From assembly GCA_029203105.1 (NCBI GenBank), contig CP119318.1:325001-389000 (forward strand): DNA of 64,000 nucleotides. The letters are read 5' to 3'. The first letter of the stretch is position 1; each line of letters begins with the position of its first letter. The translations under genes were made by a program, and so were the position numbers. Shown here piece by piece: positions 1-8,491 of this stretch. A model generated the notes under the pieces. That model worked only from the letters and a program-made list of their open reading frames with translations, had not been told where the DNA came from and searched no databases. The DNA comes from Candidatus Kaistia colombiensis. Its GTDB lineage: Bacteria; Pseudomonadota; Alphaproteobacteria; Rhizobiales; Kaistiaceae.

Positions 1-462
1 GCCTACAATCTGCTGCTCGGCCTATCCAGCCACGACATCTCGGCGATGCGCGAATTGCTGGGCCAGCCGAAAGCGGTGCTCAACGCGACGCAGCGCAATG
101 GCGGGCGAGCGCTCACGGCGACCTTCGACTACGGCCATTTCGTCTGCCAGTTCGAAACCGCCGTCGACCAGATCCCGCATTTCGACGCGCATCTGGAGGT
201 CGTCACGCCGACCGAGATCCTCCGGATCGACTACGACACCCCCTATATCCGCCACCTCCCGGCCAAGCTGACCGTGCTAAAGGCGCACGGCGCGGCCGGC
301 GCCTCGACCGACACCAGCTTCCCGACCCGCTACGATGCCTTCAGCGTCGAATGGCGCGACTTCCACGCCAACGTCACGGAAGGCCGGCGGCCCAAAACCT
401 CGCTCGCCGACGCGCGCGCCGATCTCGAGATCTTCCGCGACATGATTGCCCTGATGGATTGA
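1..462 (+). CDS. Gfo/Idh/MocA-family oxidoreductase, C-terminal part (5' end outside window)
   Basis: The reading frame is open from the first base and stops at 462, so only the last 153 residues are present. The piece has the beta-sheet dimerisation domain typical of the family: a stretch on nucleotide-level 'atfdyghfvcqfe' (about residues 40-52), then 'eilridydtpyirhlp' and a final helix after a serine/aspartate-rich turn. The NAD(P)-binding Rossmann half with the EKP motif lies upstream of the window. Such enzymes oxidise or reduce sugar or polyol hydroxyls. It is convergent with the aldehyde dehydrogenase that ends at 708. Substrate cannot be inferred. Confidence 0.7.
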   Translation, partial: AYNLLLGLSSHDISAMRELLGQPKAVLNATQRNGGRALTATFDYGHFVCQFETAVDQIPHFDAHLEVVTPTEILRIDYDTPYIRHLPAKLTVLKAHGAAGASTDTSFPTRYDAFSVEWRDFHANVTEGRRPKTSLADARADLEIFRDMIALMD

Positions 463-510
463 GGCGGCGGTGGCAGGCCAAGCCACCTTCATCCTGCGAC
501 CCACGCGCCG

Positions 511-567
511 GAGCGCCTTCGCGTGACGTGGACGCCGGTTCGCGTGAAGCGGACGCGATCACAAAGC
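511..567. repeat. Dispersed repeat copy A
   Basis: Shares the core GACGCCGGTTCGCG and a following ACGCGATCA with copies at 9361-9403 and 13981-14023. It sits in the 245-bp gap between two convergent genes and is followed directly by a strong hairpin. Probably a member of a rhizobial-type interspersed palindromic family. Confidence 0.6.
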
Positions 568-572
568 GCACC

Positions 573-605
573 GCCGCTCATCGCAGCCAAGAAGCGATGA
601 GCGGC
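573..605. terminator. 12-bp perfect hairpin between convergent genes
   Basis: GCCGCTCATCGC (573-584) pairs perfectly with GCGATGAGCGGC (594-605) around a 9-nt loop. There is no T-tract, so it is a transcript-end or mRNA-stabilising structure rather than a textbook intrinsic terminator. It follows repeat copy A. Confidence 0.5.
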
Positions 606-707
606 GCCGGCACCAGGCGCGGCAAGACCAAGGCGCGTCGACCGCCATCGTGAGCGAAGCCGTGCTGGCACGGATCGAAGCCCGGTCGATGCGGTCGAAC
701 GCGCCGA

Positions 708-2159
708 TCACACGCTCATGCAGAGGTACTTGATCTCGAGATAGTCCTCGATGCCGTACCTCGATCCCTCGCGTCCCAATCCGGATGATTTTATCCCGCC
801 AAAGGGGACTTCGGCCGTCGAGATCAGGCCGGTATTGATACCGACCATGCCGTACTCAAGCGCCTCGGCGACATGCCAGACGCGGCTAAGATCCTTGGCG
901 TAGAAATAGGAGGCCAGGCCGAATTCGGTGTCGTTGGCCATGGCGATGACATCCGCTTCGGTATCAAAGGCGATCAGCGGTGCCACCGGACCGAAGGTTT
1001 CCTCACGCAGGATCTTCATGCCCGACGTCACCCCGACGAGGATCGTCGGCTCGTAGAAATTGCCACCCAGCCCGGAGCGCTTGCCGCCGGCCAGAACGGT
1101 TGCGCCCTGCGCGACCGCGTCGGCGATGTGATCCTCGACCTTGGCGAGGCCCGCCGCGTCGATCAGCGGTCCGATCGTGGTGCCGGGCAGCATGCCGTTG
1201 CCGACCACCAGACGCGCCGTTGCCTCCGACAGCTTTTTCGCGAAGGCGGCGAGAACGCCACGCTGGACGTAGATGCGATTGGCGCAGACGCAGGTCTGGC
1301 CCGAATTGCGGTATTTGGCGATCAGCGCGCCCTCGACCGCCGCATCGAGATCCGCATCGTCGAACACGATGAACGGGGCATTACCCCCGAGCTCCAACGA
1401 CAGCTTCTTGATGTCGTTGGCGCATTGCCGCATCAAAATGCGGCCAACCTCGGTCGATCCGGTAAAGGTCAGCTTGCGCACCTTCGGATTGGTGCAGAGC
1501 TCCAGCCCCAATCCCTTGGCGTCCGAGCCGGTGACAAGGCTCAATATCCCGGGGGGAAGCCCGGCGCGCTCCCCCAGCACAGCCAGCGCCAATGCCGACA
1601 GGGGGGTCTTTTCGGCCGGGCGCCCGACAAAGGCGCAGCCGGCGGCGAGCGCCGGAGCGACCTTGCGGGCGATCATCGCATTGGGAAAATTCCAGGGCGT
1701 GATGGCGCCGACGACGCCGATCGGCTGCTTCAGCACAAAGATGCGCTTGTCGCGCTGATGGCCGGGAATGACATCGCCATAGACCCGCCTTCCCTCTTCC
1801 GCAAACCACTGGATGAAGCTTGCCCCGTAGACGATCTCGCCGCGCGCCTCGACCAGCGGCTTGCCCATCTCCGAAGTCAGAATGCGCGCCAGATCCTCGA
1901 CATTCTCGAGAATGAGCGCCTGCCATTTCAGCAGGATGAGGCAGCGTTCATTCGCCGTTCTGGCTGCCCAGTCTTTTTGCGCCAGATAGGCGGCGTCCAC
2001 CGCTTCGCGCATCGCCTCGACACCCATGTCGGCAACCGTCGCAACGCGCTCGCCGGTCGCCGGGTTGTCGACGACGAAGGTCTTGTCGCTGCTGCGCCAC
2101 CGGCCGGCGACGAAGGCGCGCGTTTCCAGAAGGCTCTGGTCGTGAAGCTGAAGCGTCAT
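708..2159 (-). CDS. NAD(P)-dependent aldehyde dehydrogenase, succinate-semialdehyde dehydrogenase-like
   Basis: A 483-residue ALDH-superfamily protein of the GabD type, which oxidises an aldehyde to its acid. It has the WNFPNAM cofactor-site segment, the general-base motif LELGGNAPF and the nucleophile motif SGQTCVCANR. The usual VxKPAE segment reads FVGRPAE, so the lysine that contacts the cofactor ribose/phosphate is replaced by arginine. ATG 2159 is preferred over an in-frame codon at 2174 because AAGGTG lies a few bases upstream. The gene begins 11 bp after the stop of the iron-type alcohol dehydrogenase, so the two form an operon. With the class III aminotransferase across the divergent promoter, it fits oxidation of a semialdehyde made by amine removal. 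The true substrate is unknown. Confidence 0.85.
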   Translation of the reverse strand: MTLQLHDQSLLETRAFVAGRWRSSDKTFVVDNPATGERVATVADMGVEAMREAVDAAYLAQKDWAARTANERCLILLKWQALILENVEDLARILTSEMGKPLVEARGEIVYGASFIQWFAEEGRRVYGDVIPGHQRDKRIFVLKQPIGVVGAITPWNFPNAMIARKVAPALAAGCAFVGRPAEKTPLSALALAVLGERAGLPPGILSLVTGSDAKGLGLELCTNPKVRKLTFTGSTEVGRILMRQCANDIKKLSLELGGNAPFIVFDDADLDAAVEGALIAKYRNSGQTCVCANRIYVQRGVLAAFAKKLSEATARLVVGNGMLPGTTIGPLIDAAGLAKVEDHIADAVAQGATVLAGGKRSGLGGNFYEPTILVGVTSGMKILREETFGPVAPLIAFDTEADVIAMANDTEFGLASYFYAKDLSRVWHVAEALEYGMVGINTGLISTAEVPFGGIKSSGLGREGSRYGIEDYLEIKYLCMSV

Positions 2160-2170
2160 GCGGCACCTTT

Positions 2171-3328
2171 TCAATAAGCAGCCTGGTAGATCGCCAGCGC
2201 ATCCGCTTCGGTCACCGGGCGGGGATTGTTGCCGAGCAACCGAGACTGGTTCATCGCGTCCGCCGCCAGGCGAGGCAGGAATGATTCCGGGATGCCCATC
2301 TCGCGCAGCGACGGTTGCAGCCCGCAGGCGGACGAAAGCCCCGCCAGACGGTCACAGAACGCTTCGGCGCGTGCCTGACCTTCCAGTTCGGCCAGATCGG
2401 GAAAGGCGAAGGTGGCGATCTCCGCATAGGGCCGCGGCGCCACCTTGGCATTGAAGCGCAGCACATGCGGCAGGACGAGCGCGTTGGAAAGCCCGTGCGG
2501 AATGTGGAAATGGCCACCGAGCGGATAGGCCAGCGCATGCACGGCCGCCACCGGCGAATTGGCAAAGGCCTGGCCTGCCAACATCGAGCCAAGCAACATC
2601 TCGCTACGCGCCGCGATGTTGCGACCATCCTTGACCGCCGTCAGAAGCGAACGGCCGATCAGTGTCAGGGCCTGGGTCGCGAGGATCTTCGAGACGGGAT
2701 TGTTGTTCGCACCAAGCGAGGCGTAGGACTCGATCGCATGCACCATGGCATCGATGCCTGTGGCGGCGGTGATGTGCGGCGGCAGCCCCAGTGTCAGCTC
2801 GGGATCGAGCAGCGCGATGTCAGGCAAGAGGACCGGCGACAATACCGCCATCTTCTCGTTGGTGTCGGTGGTGACGACCGAGATGGGCGTCACTTCGGAG
2901 CCGGTTCCCGCCGTGGTCGGCACCAGGATGAGCGGCAGGCGCCTACCCTTCACATTGTTGATGCCGTAGATGGCCTTCAACGGCTCGTGCCCGAGCGCCA
3001 GCACCGCGACGAGTTTGGCGACGTCGAGCGACGAACCACCGCCGAAGCCAAGCACGCCGGCGACGCCCGCCTGTCTCGCCAGCTCGGTCGCCTTCATCAC
3101 GACCGCTTCGGGCGGGTCGGCCTCGACATCCTTGAAGAGCTCGACCGATACGGAGGCCGCGGCGAGGATTTCCAATACGCGGTCGACCATGCCGGTCGCC
3201 GTCATGCCGGGATCGGTGACGACCATCACCCGCTCGCCGATATGGGCGCGGACGAGTTCACCCAGCGCGGCAAGCCGGCCGGCGCCAAAATGGACGCTTT
3301 TGGTCGTACTGAAGATAAAGGGGTTCAC
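2171..3328 (-). CDS. Iron-containing alcohol dehydrogenase
   Basis: A 385-residue Fe-ADH family enzyme. It has the GGGSSLDVAK nucleotide-binding motif (about residues 93-102), the PTTAGTGSEVT segment, and metal-ligand positions in AATGIDAMVHAIES and the later HALAYPLGGHFHIPHG histidines. The family interconverts alcohols and aldehydes with NAD(P)H; 4-hydroxybutyrate and lactaldehyde enzymes belong here. GTG 3328 is chosen because GGGAG lies about 7 bases upstream and homologous proteins begin at this point; a longer frame to 3469 has no such site. First gene of the minus-strand operon with the aldehyde dehydrogenase. An alcohol-aldehyde-acid sequence is plausible for the pair. Confidence 0.85.
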   Translation of the reverse strand: MNPFIFSTTKSVHFGAGRLAALGELVRAHIGERVMVVTDPGMTATGMVDRVLEILAAASVSVELFKDVEADPPEAVVMKATELARQAGVAGVLGFGGGSSLDVAKLVAVLALGHEPLKAIYGINNVKGRRLPLILVPTTAGTGSEVTPISVVTTDTNEKMAVLSPVLLPDIALLDPELTLGLPPHITAATGIDAMVHAIESYASLGANNNPVSKILATQALTLIGRSLLTAVKDGRNIAARSEMLLGSMLAGQAFANSPVAAVHALAYPLGGHFHIPHGLSNALVLPHVLRFNAKVAPRPYAEIATFAFPDLAELEGQARAEAFCDRLAGLSSACGLQPSLREMGIPESFLPRLAADAMNQSRLLGNNPRPVTEADALAIYQAAY

Positions 3329-3532
3329 GGTCGTCTCCCTGACGTCGATGCAATGCCGGCTATCGGCCGATAGGCGTTCCCGATATCCAGCGCGAAGCCG
3401 AGGGCTCCGGCGATGAAAAGGGCCCGAAGGCGCGCGCTCGAATCCCGCTCCGGCCCAGGCGCCATTCACACCCCTGGGGCTCGCAGCTGCTTCGGAAGCC
3501 TAGCGCCGGGTTTCGGATTCCATCGGCGCACG

Positions 3533-3578
3533 TTGACAGCTTATCAGGCACATGCAAGATTGAACAATCGTTTGTTCA
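3533..3578 (+). promoter_or_regulatory. Promoter with LacI-type operator, copy 1
   Basis: TTGACA at 3533-3538 is followed 22 bp later by the inverted repeat TGAACAATCGTTTGTTCA (3561-3578), whose 7-bp arms are perfect around a TCGT centre. A possible -10 (AAGATT) lies 17 bp after the -35 and abuts the operator. The same box-to-operator distance and nearly the same palindrome occur at 12714-12759, next to a LacI-family gene. It lies in the 279-bp region between the divergent alcohol dehydrogenase and aminotransferase genes. Confidence 0.8.
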
Positions 3579-3607
3579 CTTGTAATTCTCTGCCTCAGAG
3601 GTTGGCC

Positions 3608-4969
3608 TTGACTGGAAATGACGTTCGCCGAGAAATGGTCGAGACCGACGTTCGTGTCGGGCCGAATGCCATGAATGCGCTGTGGATGCCTTTCACGCCG
3701 AACCGGGCCGCGAAGGCGAATCCCATGCACCTCGCCAGTGCGGACGGTGCATACTATTTTGCGCCGGATGGCACGCGGAAATTCGATGGCGTGTCAGGCC
3801 TGTGGTGCTGCAATGCGGGCCACAATCGCGACGAAATCAAATCCGCCCTGAAAGCGCAGATCGATGTGCTCGATTTTGCTCCGAATTTTCTCTTCGGGCA
3901 TCCGTCGGCCTTCGTGCTGGCAGAGCGGCTGGCGCTGCTGGCGCCGGGTGATCTCGATCATGTCTTCTTCACCAATTCCGGCTCGGAAGCCACCGATACC
4001 GCGCTGAAGATTGCGCTGGCCTATCAGGTCGCGGCCGGACAGCCGCGTCGGACCATGCTGGTCGGCCGCGAGCGGGCCTTCCATGGCGTGGGCTTCGGCG
4101 GCATCTCCGTCGGCGGCATGGTCGCGAACCGGGCGACATTCCCCAATCTCCTGCCCCGGGTCGCGCATCTGCGGCACACCCATCAGCCGGAGCGGCAGCG
4201 TTTTGTCATCGGCGAGCCGGAACATGGCGTCGAGCTCGCGGACGACCTGACCAGGCTGGTCGAACTGCACGGCGCCGAGACCATCGCAGCCGTAATCGTC
4301 GAGCCGATGGCCGGTTCGACCGGGATCCTGCCGCCGCCGAAGGGCTATCTGCAGCGCCTGCGCGAGCTCTGCGACCGCTATGGCATCCTGCTGATCTTCG
4401 ATGAGGTCATCACCGCCTTCGGCCGCGTCGGCCATGCCTTCGCAGCCGAGCGTTACGGCGTGATCCCGGACATGATCTGCTTCGCAAAAGGCGTTTCCTC
4501 GGGTGCGGCGCCGCTGGGCGGCGTCATGATCCGCCGACCGATCTACGAAGCCTTCATGCACGGCCCCCAGCACCTGATCGAGCTGTTCCACGGCTACACC
4601 TATTCCGGCCATCCGCTGGCCATGGCCGCCGGGCTTGCCGCGCAGGACATCTACCGCGATGACGGCCTGTTCGAGAAGGCGCGGGCACTGGAACCCGTCT
4701 TCGCCAGGCTGATCATGGAACTGCGCGACTGCCCCCATGTGGTGGATATCCGCTGCGTCGGGCTCGCCGGCGCGATCGAGCTTGCCGGCCGGGCGGGCGA
4801 GCCGACGATGCGGGCGCGCGAGGCATTCCTTCGCGCATTCCACGAGGCGAACCTCGTCGTCCGTTACACGGGCGATACGCTGGTATTCGCGCCAACCCTG
4901 ATCTCCACCGAGGCGCAACTGACCGAGATGTTCGGCCAGATCGCCCGCATCCTGAAGACCCTCGACTGA
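3608..4969 (+). CDS. Class III PLP-dependent aminotransferase (omega-amino acid:pyruvate type)
   Basis: A 453-residue fold-type I aminotransferase. It opens with the family's ALWMPFTPNR segment, has the cofactor-phosphate motif NSGSEATDTALK, IFDEVITAFGR with the PLP-binding Asp, and the Schiff-base lysine in CFAKGVSSG (about residue 294). The best relatives are beta-alanine/omega-amino acid--pyruvate transaminases, which turn a terminal amine into an aldehyde. TTG 3608 has AGAGG upstream; ATG 3635 is an alternative 27 bases later. It heads the operon aminotransferase-ATPase-binding protein-permease-permease, and its stop overlaps the next start as TGATG. The operator at 3561-3578 lies 29 bp upstream. 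Confidence 0.85.
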   Translation: MTGNDVRREMVETDVRVGPNAMNALWMPFTPNRAAKANPMHLASADGAYYFAPDGTRKFDGVSGLWCCNAGHNRDEIKSALKAQIDVLDFAPNFLFGHPSAFVLAERLALLAPGDLDHVFFTNSGSEATDTALKIALAYQVAAGQPRRTMLVGRERAFHGVGFGGISVGGMVANRATFPNLLPRVAHLRHTHQPERQRFVIGEPEHGVELADDLTRLVELHGAETIAAVIVEPMAGSTGILPPPKGYLQRLRELCDRYGILLIFDEVITAFGRVGHAFAAERYGVIPDMICFAKGVSSGAAPLGGVMIRRPIYEAFMHGPQHLIELFHGYTYSGHPLAMAAGLAAQDIYRDDGLFEKARALEPVFARLIMELRDCPHVVDIRCVGLAGAIELAGRAGEPTMRAREAFLRAFHEANLVVRYTGDTLVFAPTLISTEAQLTEMFGQIARILKTLD

Positions 4970-6096
4970 TGCGGCCCGGCGAGCAGGGCGAGCCGGCGCG
5001 ATCGGCGACCGGCGGACGACCGATGGTGGTGTTTGACCGCGTGACCAAGATCTTTGGCTCGCGCGTTCATGCCGTTCACGAGCTCAACTTGACCGTCGGG
5101 CGCAACGAGTTCCTGACGCTGCTTGGGCCGTCGGGCTCCGGCAAGACCACGACGCTGATGATGTTGGCCGGCTTCGATAGCCCGAGCTCGGGCCGGATCG
5201 AGCTGGACGGCCAACCGATCACCCATTTGCCGCCCAACAAGCGCGAGATGGGCGTCGTGTTCCAGAACTACGCTCTGTTTCCGCATATGAGCATCGCGCA
5301 GAACCTCGCCTTCCCGCTCGAAGCGCGGGGCATGGGCAAGCTCGCGATCCGCGACCGCGTGCAAAAGTCGATCGAACTCGTCCGGCTTGGCGACCATCTC
5401 GAAAAGCGTCCCGGCCAGCTTTCCGGCGGGCAGCAGCAGCGCATTGCGCTGGCCCGCGCGCTGATCTTCCAGCCCAAGATCGTCCTGATGGACGAGCCGC
5501 TGAGCGCGCTCGACAAGCAATTGCGCGAGCGCATGCAGCTCGAGATCAAGGCCCTGCAGCGCCAACTGGGGATCACGGTGATCTTCGTCACCCATGATCA
5601 GAGCGAAGCGCTGGTCATGTCGGATCGGGTGGCGGTGTTCGACCATGGCCGCCTGCAGCAGGTCTGCGATCCGCGCAGCCTCTACGACAAGCCAGCCAAC
5701 GCCTTCATCGCCGGCTTCATCGGCGAGAGCAACATGCTGGCCGGAACCGTCATGTCCTGCCAGGGCGGCGCGACGAATGTCTCGACCGCGGCTGGGATGA
5801 TCGCGGCGCGCACCGGCCAGGAACTCTCCGTCGGCGGAGCGGCGGTCGTCTCCGTCCGGCCCGAGGCGATCCGGATCCTGCGCGACGACGAAACCGCCGC
5901 CAACACGGTTGGCGGCACCCTGCAGGAGCTGATCTTCCTCGGCGACCACTCGCGAATTCTGGTGCGGGTCGGCGAAAACACGCTCCTCTCGGTCAAGCTC
6001 GACGACAAGAACGCGGCCGCCGCCCTCAGCCTCCACGCCCCGGTTCGGATCGGGTGGAGCGACGCAGACGGTCTGGCTTTCGCAGCGAATGGCTGA
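4969..6096 (+). CDS. ABC transporter ATPase, polyamine/opine-type importer
   Basis: A 375-residue ATPase that powers import. Walker A is GPSGSGKTT (about 53-61), the Q-loop is QNYALFPHM, the signature is LSGGQQQR, Walker B is IVLMDEPLSALD and the switch is THDQSEA. The C-terminal 130 residues form the TOBE-type domain seen in PotA, FbpC and opine-importer ATPases. Start overlaps the aminotransferase stop (TGATG at 4967-4971), so translation is coupled. It serves the binding protein and two permeases that follow. Confidence 0.93.
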   Translation: MRPGEQGEPARSATGGRPMVVFDRVTKIFGSRVHAVHELNLTVGRNEFLTLLGPSGSGKTTTLMMLAGFDSPSSGRIELDGQPITHLPPNKREMGVVFQNYALFPHMSIAQNLAFPLEARGMGKLAIRDRVQKSIELVRLGDHLEKRPGQLSGGQQQRIALARALIFQPKIVLMDEPLSALDKQLRERMQLEIKALQRQLGITVIFVTHDQSEALVMSDRVAVFDHGRLQQVCDPRSLYDKPANAFIAGFIGESNMLAGTVMSCQGGATNVSTAAGMIAARTGQELSVGGAAVVSVRPEAIRILRDDETAANTVGGTLQELIFLGDHSRILVRVGENTLLSVKLDDKNAAAALSLHAPVRIGWSDADGLAFAANG

Positions 6097-6133
6097 CGGT
6101 TCGAAAATTCAGTTCAACAAAGGGAGGGAAGCG

Positions 6134-7186
6134 ATGAACAGGAATAACGGACGGCTTCTTGTGGCGGCGGCGACAGCCGCTCTCGTCATGGCGACCGCGC
6201 AGGCCCGGGCAGCGGAAAGCCTGACGGTCACCTCATGGGGCGGCGGCTACCAGGAAGGTCAGAAGAAGGTCTATTTCGACCCCTTCGCTGCCAAGACCGG
6301 CATCAAGATCGTCGAGGAAAGCTATAGCGGCGAGAATGCCAAGATCAAGGCGCAGGTCGACGCCGACGACGTGACCTGGGACGTCGTCGACGTCGATTCG
6401 AACATGATCGCGACAGGGTGCGACGAAGGCCTGTTCGAGGTTCTCGACTATTCGAAGATTGCCGACAGAAGCAAATTCGTCGAGGGCTCGGCGACCGATT
6501 GCGCCATTGGCACCATCGTCGTCACGACCGTCTTCGCCTATGACACGACCGTCCTCCCGCAGGCCCCGAGCGCCGTCACGGATATCTTCGATCTCGAGAA
6601 GCTCCCGGGCAAGCGCGGCCTCTGGAAGCGTCCCTATGTCAATCTGGAGTGGGCGCTGATCGCTGACGGCGTCGCGGCCAAGGATGTCTACACCACGCTG
6701 GCAACGCCGGAAGGCGTCGATCGCGCCTTCAAGAAGCTCGACACGATCAAGAAGGACGTCGTCTGGTGGGAGGCTGGCGCCCAGCCGGCCCAGCTGCTCG
6801 CCGACAAGGAAGTCGTGATGAGCTCGGCCTGGAGCGGCCGCATCCAGGCGGCGATCTCGACCGACAAGAAGCCGTTCAAGATCGTCTGGGATGCGCAGGC
6901 GCTCGACTTCAATTTCTGGGCGATCCCGAAGGGCGCCAAGCATTTGGAGGACAGCTACAAGTTCATCGCCTTTGCCAGCGACGCGGCGACGATGGCCGAG
7001 CAATCGAAATACTCCGCCTACGGTCCGACCAATTCGGACGCGGCGAAACTGATTGCCCCGGCCGTGCTGGAAACGCTGCCGACCGCTCCCGAGCACATGA
7101 AGTCGATCCTCGTCTATGACGCCAAGTTCTGGGGCGAGCATGGCGAAGATCTGACCAAGCGCTTCAACAACTGGCTGGCCCAGTAA
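6134..7186 (+). CDS. Periplasmic substrate-binding protein, PotD/opine type
   Basis: A 350-residue exported solute receptor. A Sec signal peptide is clear: charged start, hydrophobic core AAATAALVMATA, cleavage after ARA. The mature protein opens with LTVTSWGGGYQEG, typical of spermidine/putrescine and mannopine-type binding proteins (SBP_bac_6/8). ATG 6134 is chosen over 6089 because AGGGAGGGAAG precedes it and the signal peptide begins there. A strong hairpin with a T-tract lies straight after the stop, probably to keep this gene expressed above the permeases. Confidence 0.9.
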   Translation: MNRNNGRLLVAAATAALVMATAQARAAESLTVTSWGGGYQEGQKKVYFDPFAAKTGIKIVEESYSGENAKIKAQVDADDVTWDVVDVDSNMIATGCDEGLFEVLDYSKIADRSKFVEGSATDCAIGTIVVTTVFAYDTTVLPQAPSAVTDIFDLEKLPGKRGLWKRPYVNLEWALIADGVAAKDVYTTLATPEGVDRAFKKLDTIKKDVVWWEAGAQPAQLLADKEVVMSSAWSGRIQAAISTDKKPFKIVWDAQALDFNFWAIPKGAKHLEDSYKFIAFASDAATMAEQSKYSAYGPTNSDAAKLIAPAVLETLPTAPEHMKSILVYDAKFWGEHGEDLTKRFNNWLAQ

Positions 7187-7194
7187 GGCATTTC

Positions 7195-7230
7195 GGAGTT
7201 GGCGCCGGTGGTGCCAACTCCCCTTTTTCT
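7195..7230 (+). terminator. Intercistronic attenuator after binding-protein gene
   Basis: GGAGTTGGC (7195-7203) pairs with GCCAACTCC (7213-7221), followed by CCTTTTTCTT. This is a good intrinsic terminator in the middle of the operon. It would let part of the transcripts stop after the binding protein. Confidence 0.8.
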
Positions 7231-7252
7231 TCCAGGAAGCGGACATGAGACC

Positions 7253-8491
7253 GTGACGCAGGCCGCCATCATTGCCTCCGATATGCCCCCTGCGTCGCCG
7301 GCCGCCGATCGGAGCGGACGACGGAAGCGCCGCAACGCCCTGCTGCTTGTGCTGCCGCTGCTCATCTTCACCCTGGTCAGCTTCGTCGCCCCCATCGTGA
7401 TCATGTTGGCGCGCGGCGTATCCGAACCCGAAATCACCCGGCTGCTGCCGCTGTCCCGTGGTCCGCTCGCGACCTGGGACGGCACGGCGCTCCCCTCCGA
7501 CGACACCCTTGCCGCCGTGATCGCCGACCTTGCCGCGGCGCAGCGGCAACGCCAGGCGGCGACGATCGCCAAGCGGCTGGCCGCCATCCGATCGGACCTT
7601 CGACAGCCGCTGCTGGCTGCCGCGCGCGCCGCCGCAACCCCGCCGGGGCTCACGCCCGAGGGGCTGCTGGCCCTCGACACCGTATGGCGCGACCCGGCAA
7701 GCTGGCGCGCCCTGGCCGAATTGGCGCAGCCCTTCACCGACCGATATCTGTTGCAGACCCTCGATCTGACCCGTAACGCCAGCGGCGAGATCGTCTCGGT
7801 CCCGGACAATCAGGCGATCTTCCTCGCCGCGCTCGGCCGGACGTTCGGCATCGGCCTGGCCGTCACGCTGATCACGCTGGTTCTCGGCTACCCGCTCGCC
7901 TACTTCATTTGCCAACAGTCGCCAGGGCTGCAGCGCTTCATGCTGCTGTTCGTGCTCCTGCCGTTCTGGACCTCGGTTCTCGTCCGCACGGCGGCCTGGC
8001 TGGTGGTGCTGCAAACCAACGGGCTGGTCAACGACACGCTGATGGCGCTGCATGTCATCGGCGAACCGCTGAAGCTGGTCTATACCCGCAGCGGCACCAT
8101 CCTCGGCATGGTGCACATCCAGCTGCCGTTCACGCTGCTGCCGATCTACAGCGTCATGCAGACCATCTCGCCCGTATATGTGCGCGCCGCGCGCTCGCTG
8201 GGTGCAACCCCGACGGCCGCCTTCTGGAGAGTCTATGTACCGCAGACCCTGCCTGGTGTCGCGGCCGGTTGCCTGCTCACCTTCATTCTCTGCCTCGGCT
8301 ACTACATCACGCCGGCAATCCTCGGCGGACCGGCCGACCAGATGCTGAGCTACTACGTCGCCTACTACCTGAACAACGAGATCAACTGGAGCATGGCCGC
8401 CGCCGTCAGCACGGTGCTGCTGGTCCTCACGATCTTGTTCTACATCGCCTACAGCTGGTTCACCGACCCGACCGCGAAGGCTACCCGATGA
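7253..8491 (+). CDS. ABC transporter permease (PotB-like)
   Basis: A 412-residue inner-membrane channel subunit. One membrane helix near residues 28-50 is followed by a polar region of about 140 residues, then five or more helices with the EAA-type loop RAARSLGATPTAAFWRVYVPQ that docks on the ATPase. The extra region after helix 1 is longer than in E. coli PotB but is known from some members of this transporter class. GTG 7253 is tentative: a longer frame from 7199 would start inside the terminator hairpin. The stop overlaps the next gene's start as ATGA. Confidence 0.85.
   Translation: MTQAAIIASDMPPASPAADRSGRRKRRNALLLVLPLLIFTLVSFVAPIVIMLARGVSEPEITRLLPLSRGPLATWDGTALPSDDTLAAVIADLAAAQRQRQAATIAKRLAAIRSDLRQPLLAAARAAATPPGLTPEGLLALDTVWRDPASWRALAELAQPFTDRYLLQTLDLTRNASGEIVSVPDNQAIFLAALGRTFGIGLAVTLITLVLGYPLAYFICQQSPGLQRFMLLFVLLPFWTSVLVRTAAWLVVLQTNGLVNDTLMALHVIGEPLKLVYTRSGTILGMVHIQLPFTLLPIYSVMQTISPVYVRAARSLGATPTAAFWRVYVPQTLPGVAAGCLLTFILCLGYYITPAILGGPADQMLSYYVAYYLNNEINWSMAAAVSTVLLVLTILFYIAYSWFTDPTAKATR

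Noticed and set aside
7199..7252. Earlier start for the PotB-like permease
   Set aside because: This segment is the terminator hairpin and its T-tract; no ribosome site precedes it.
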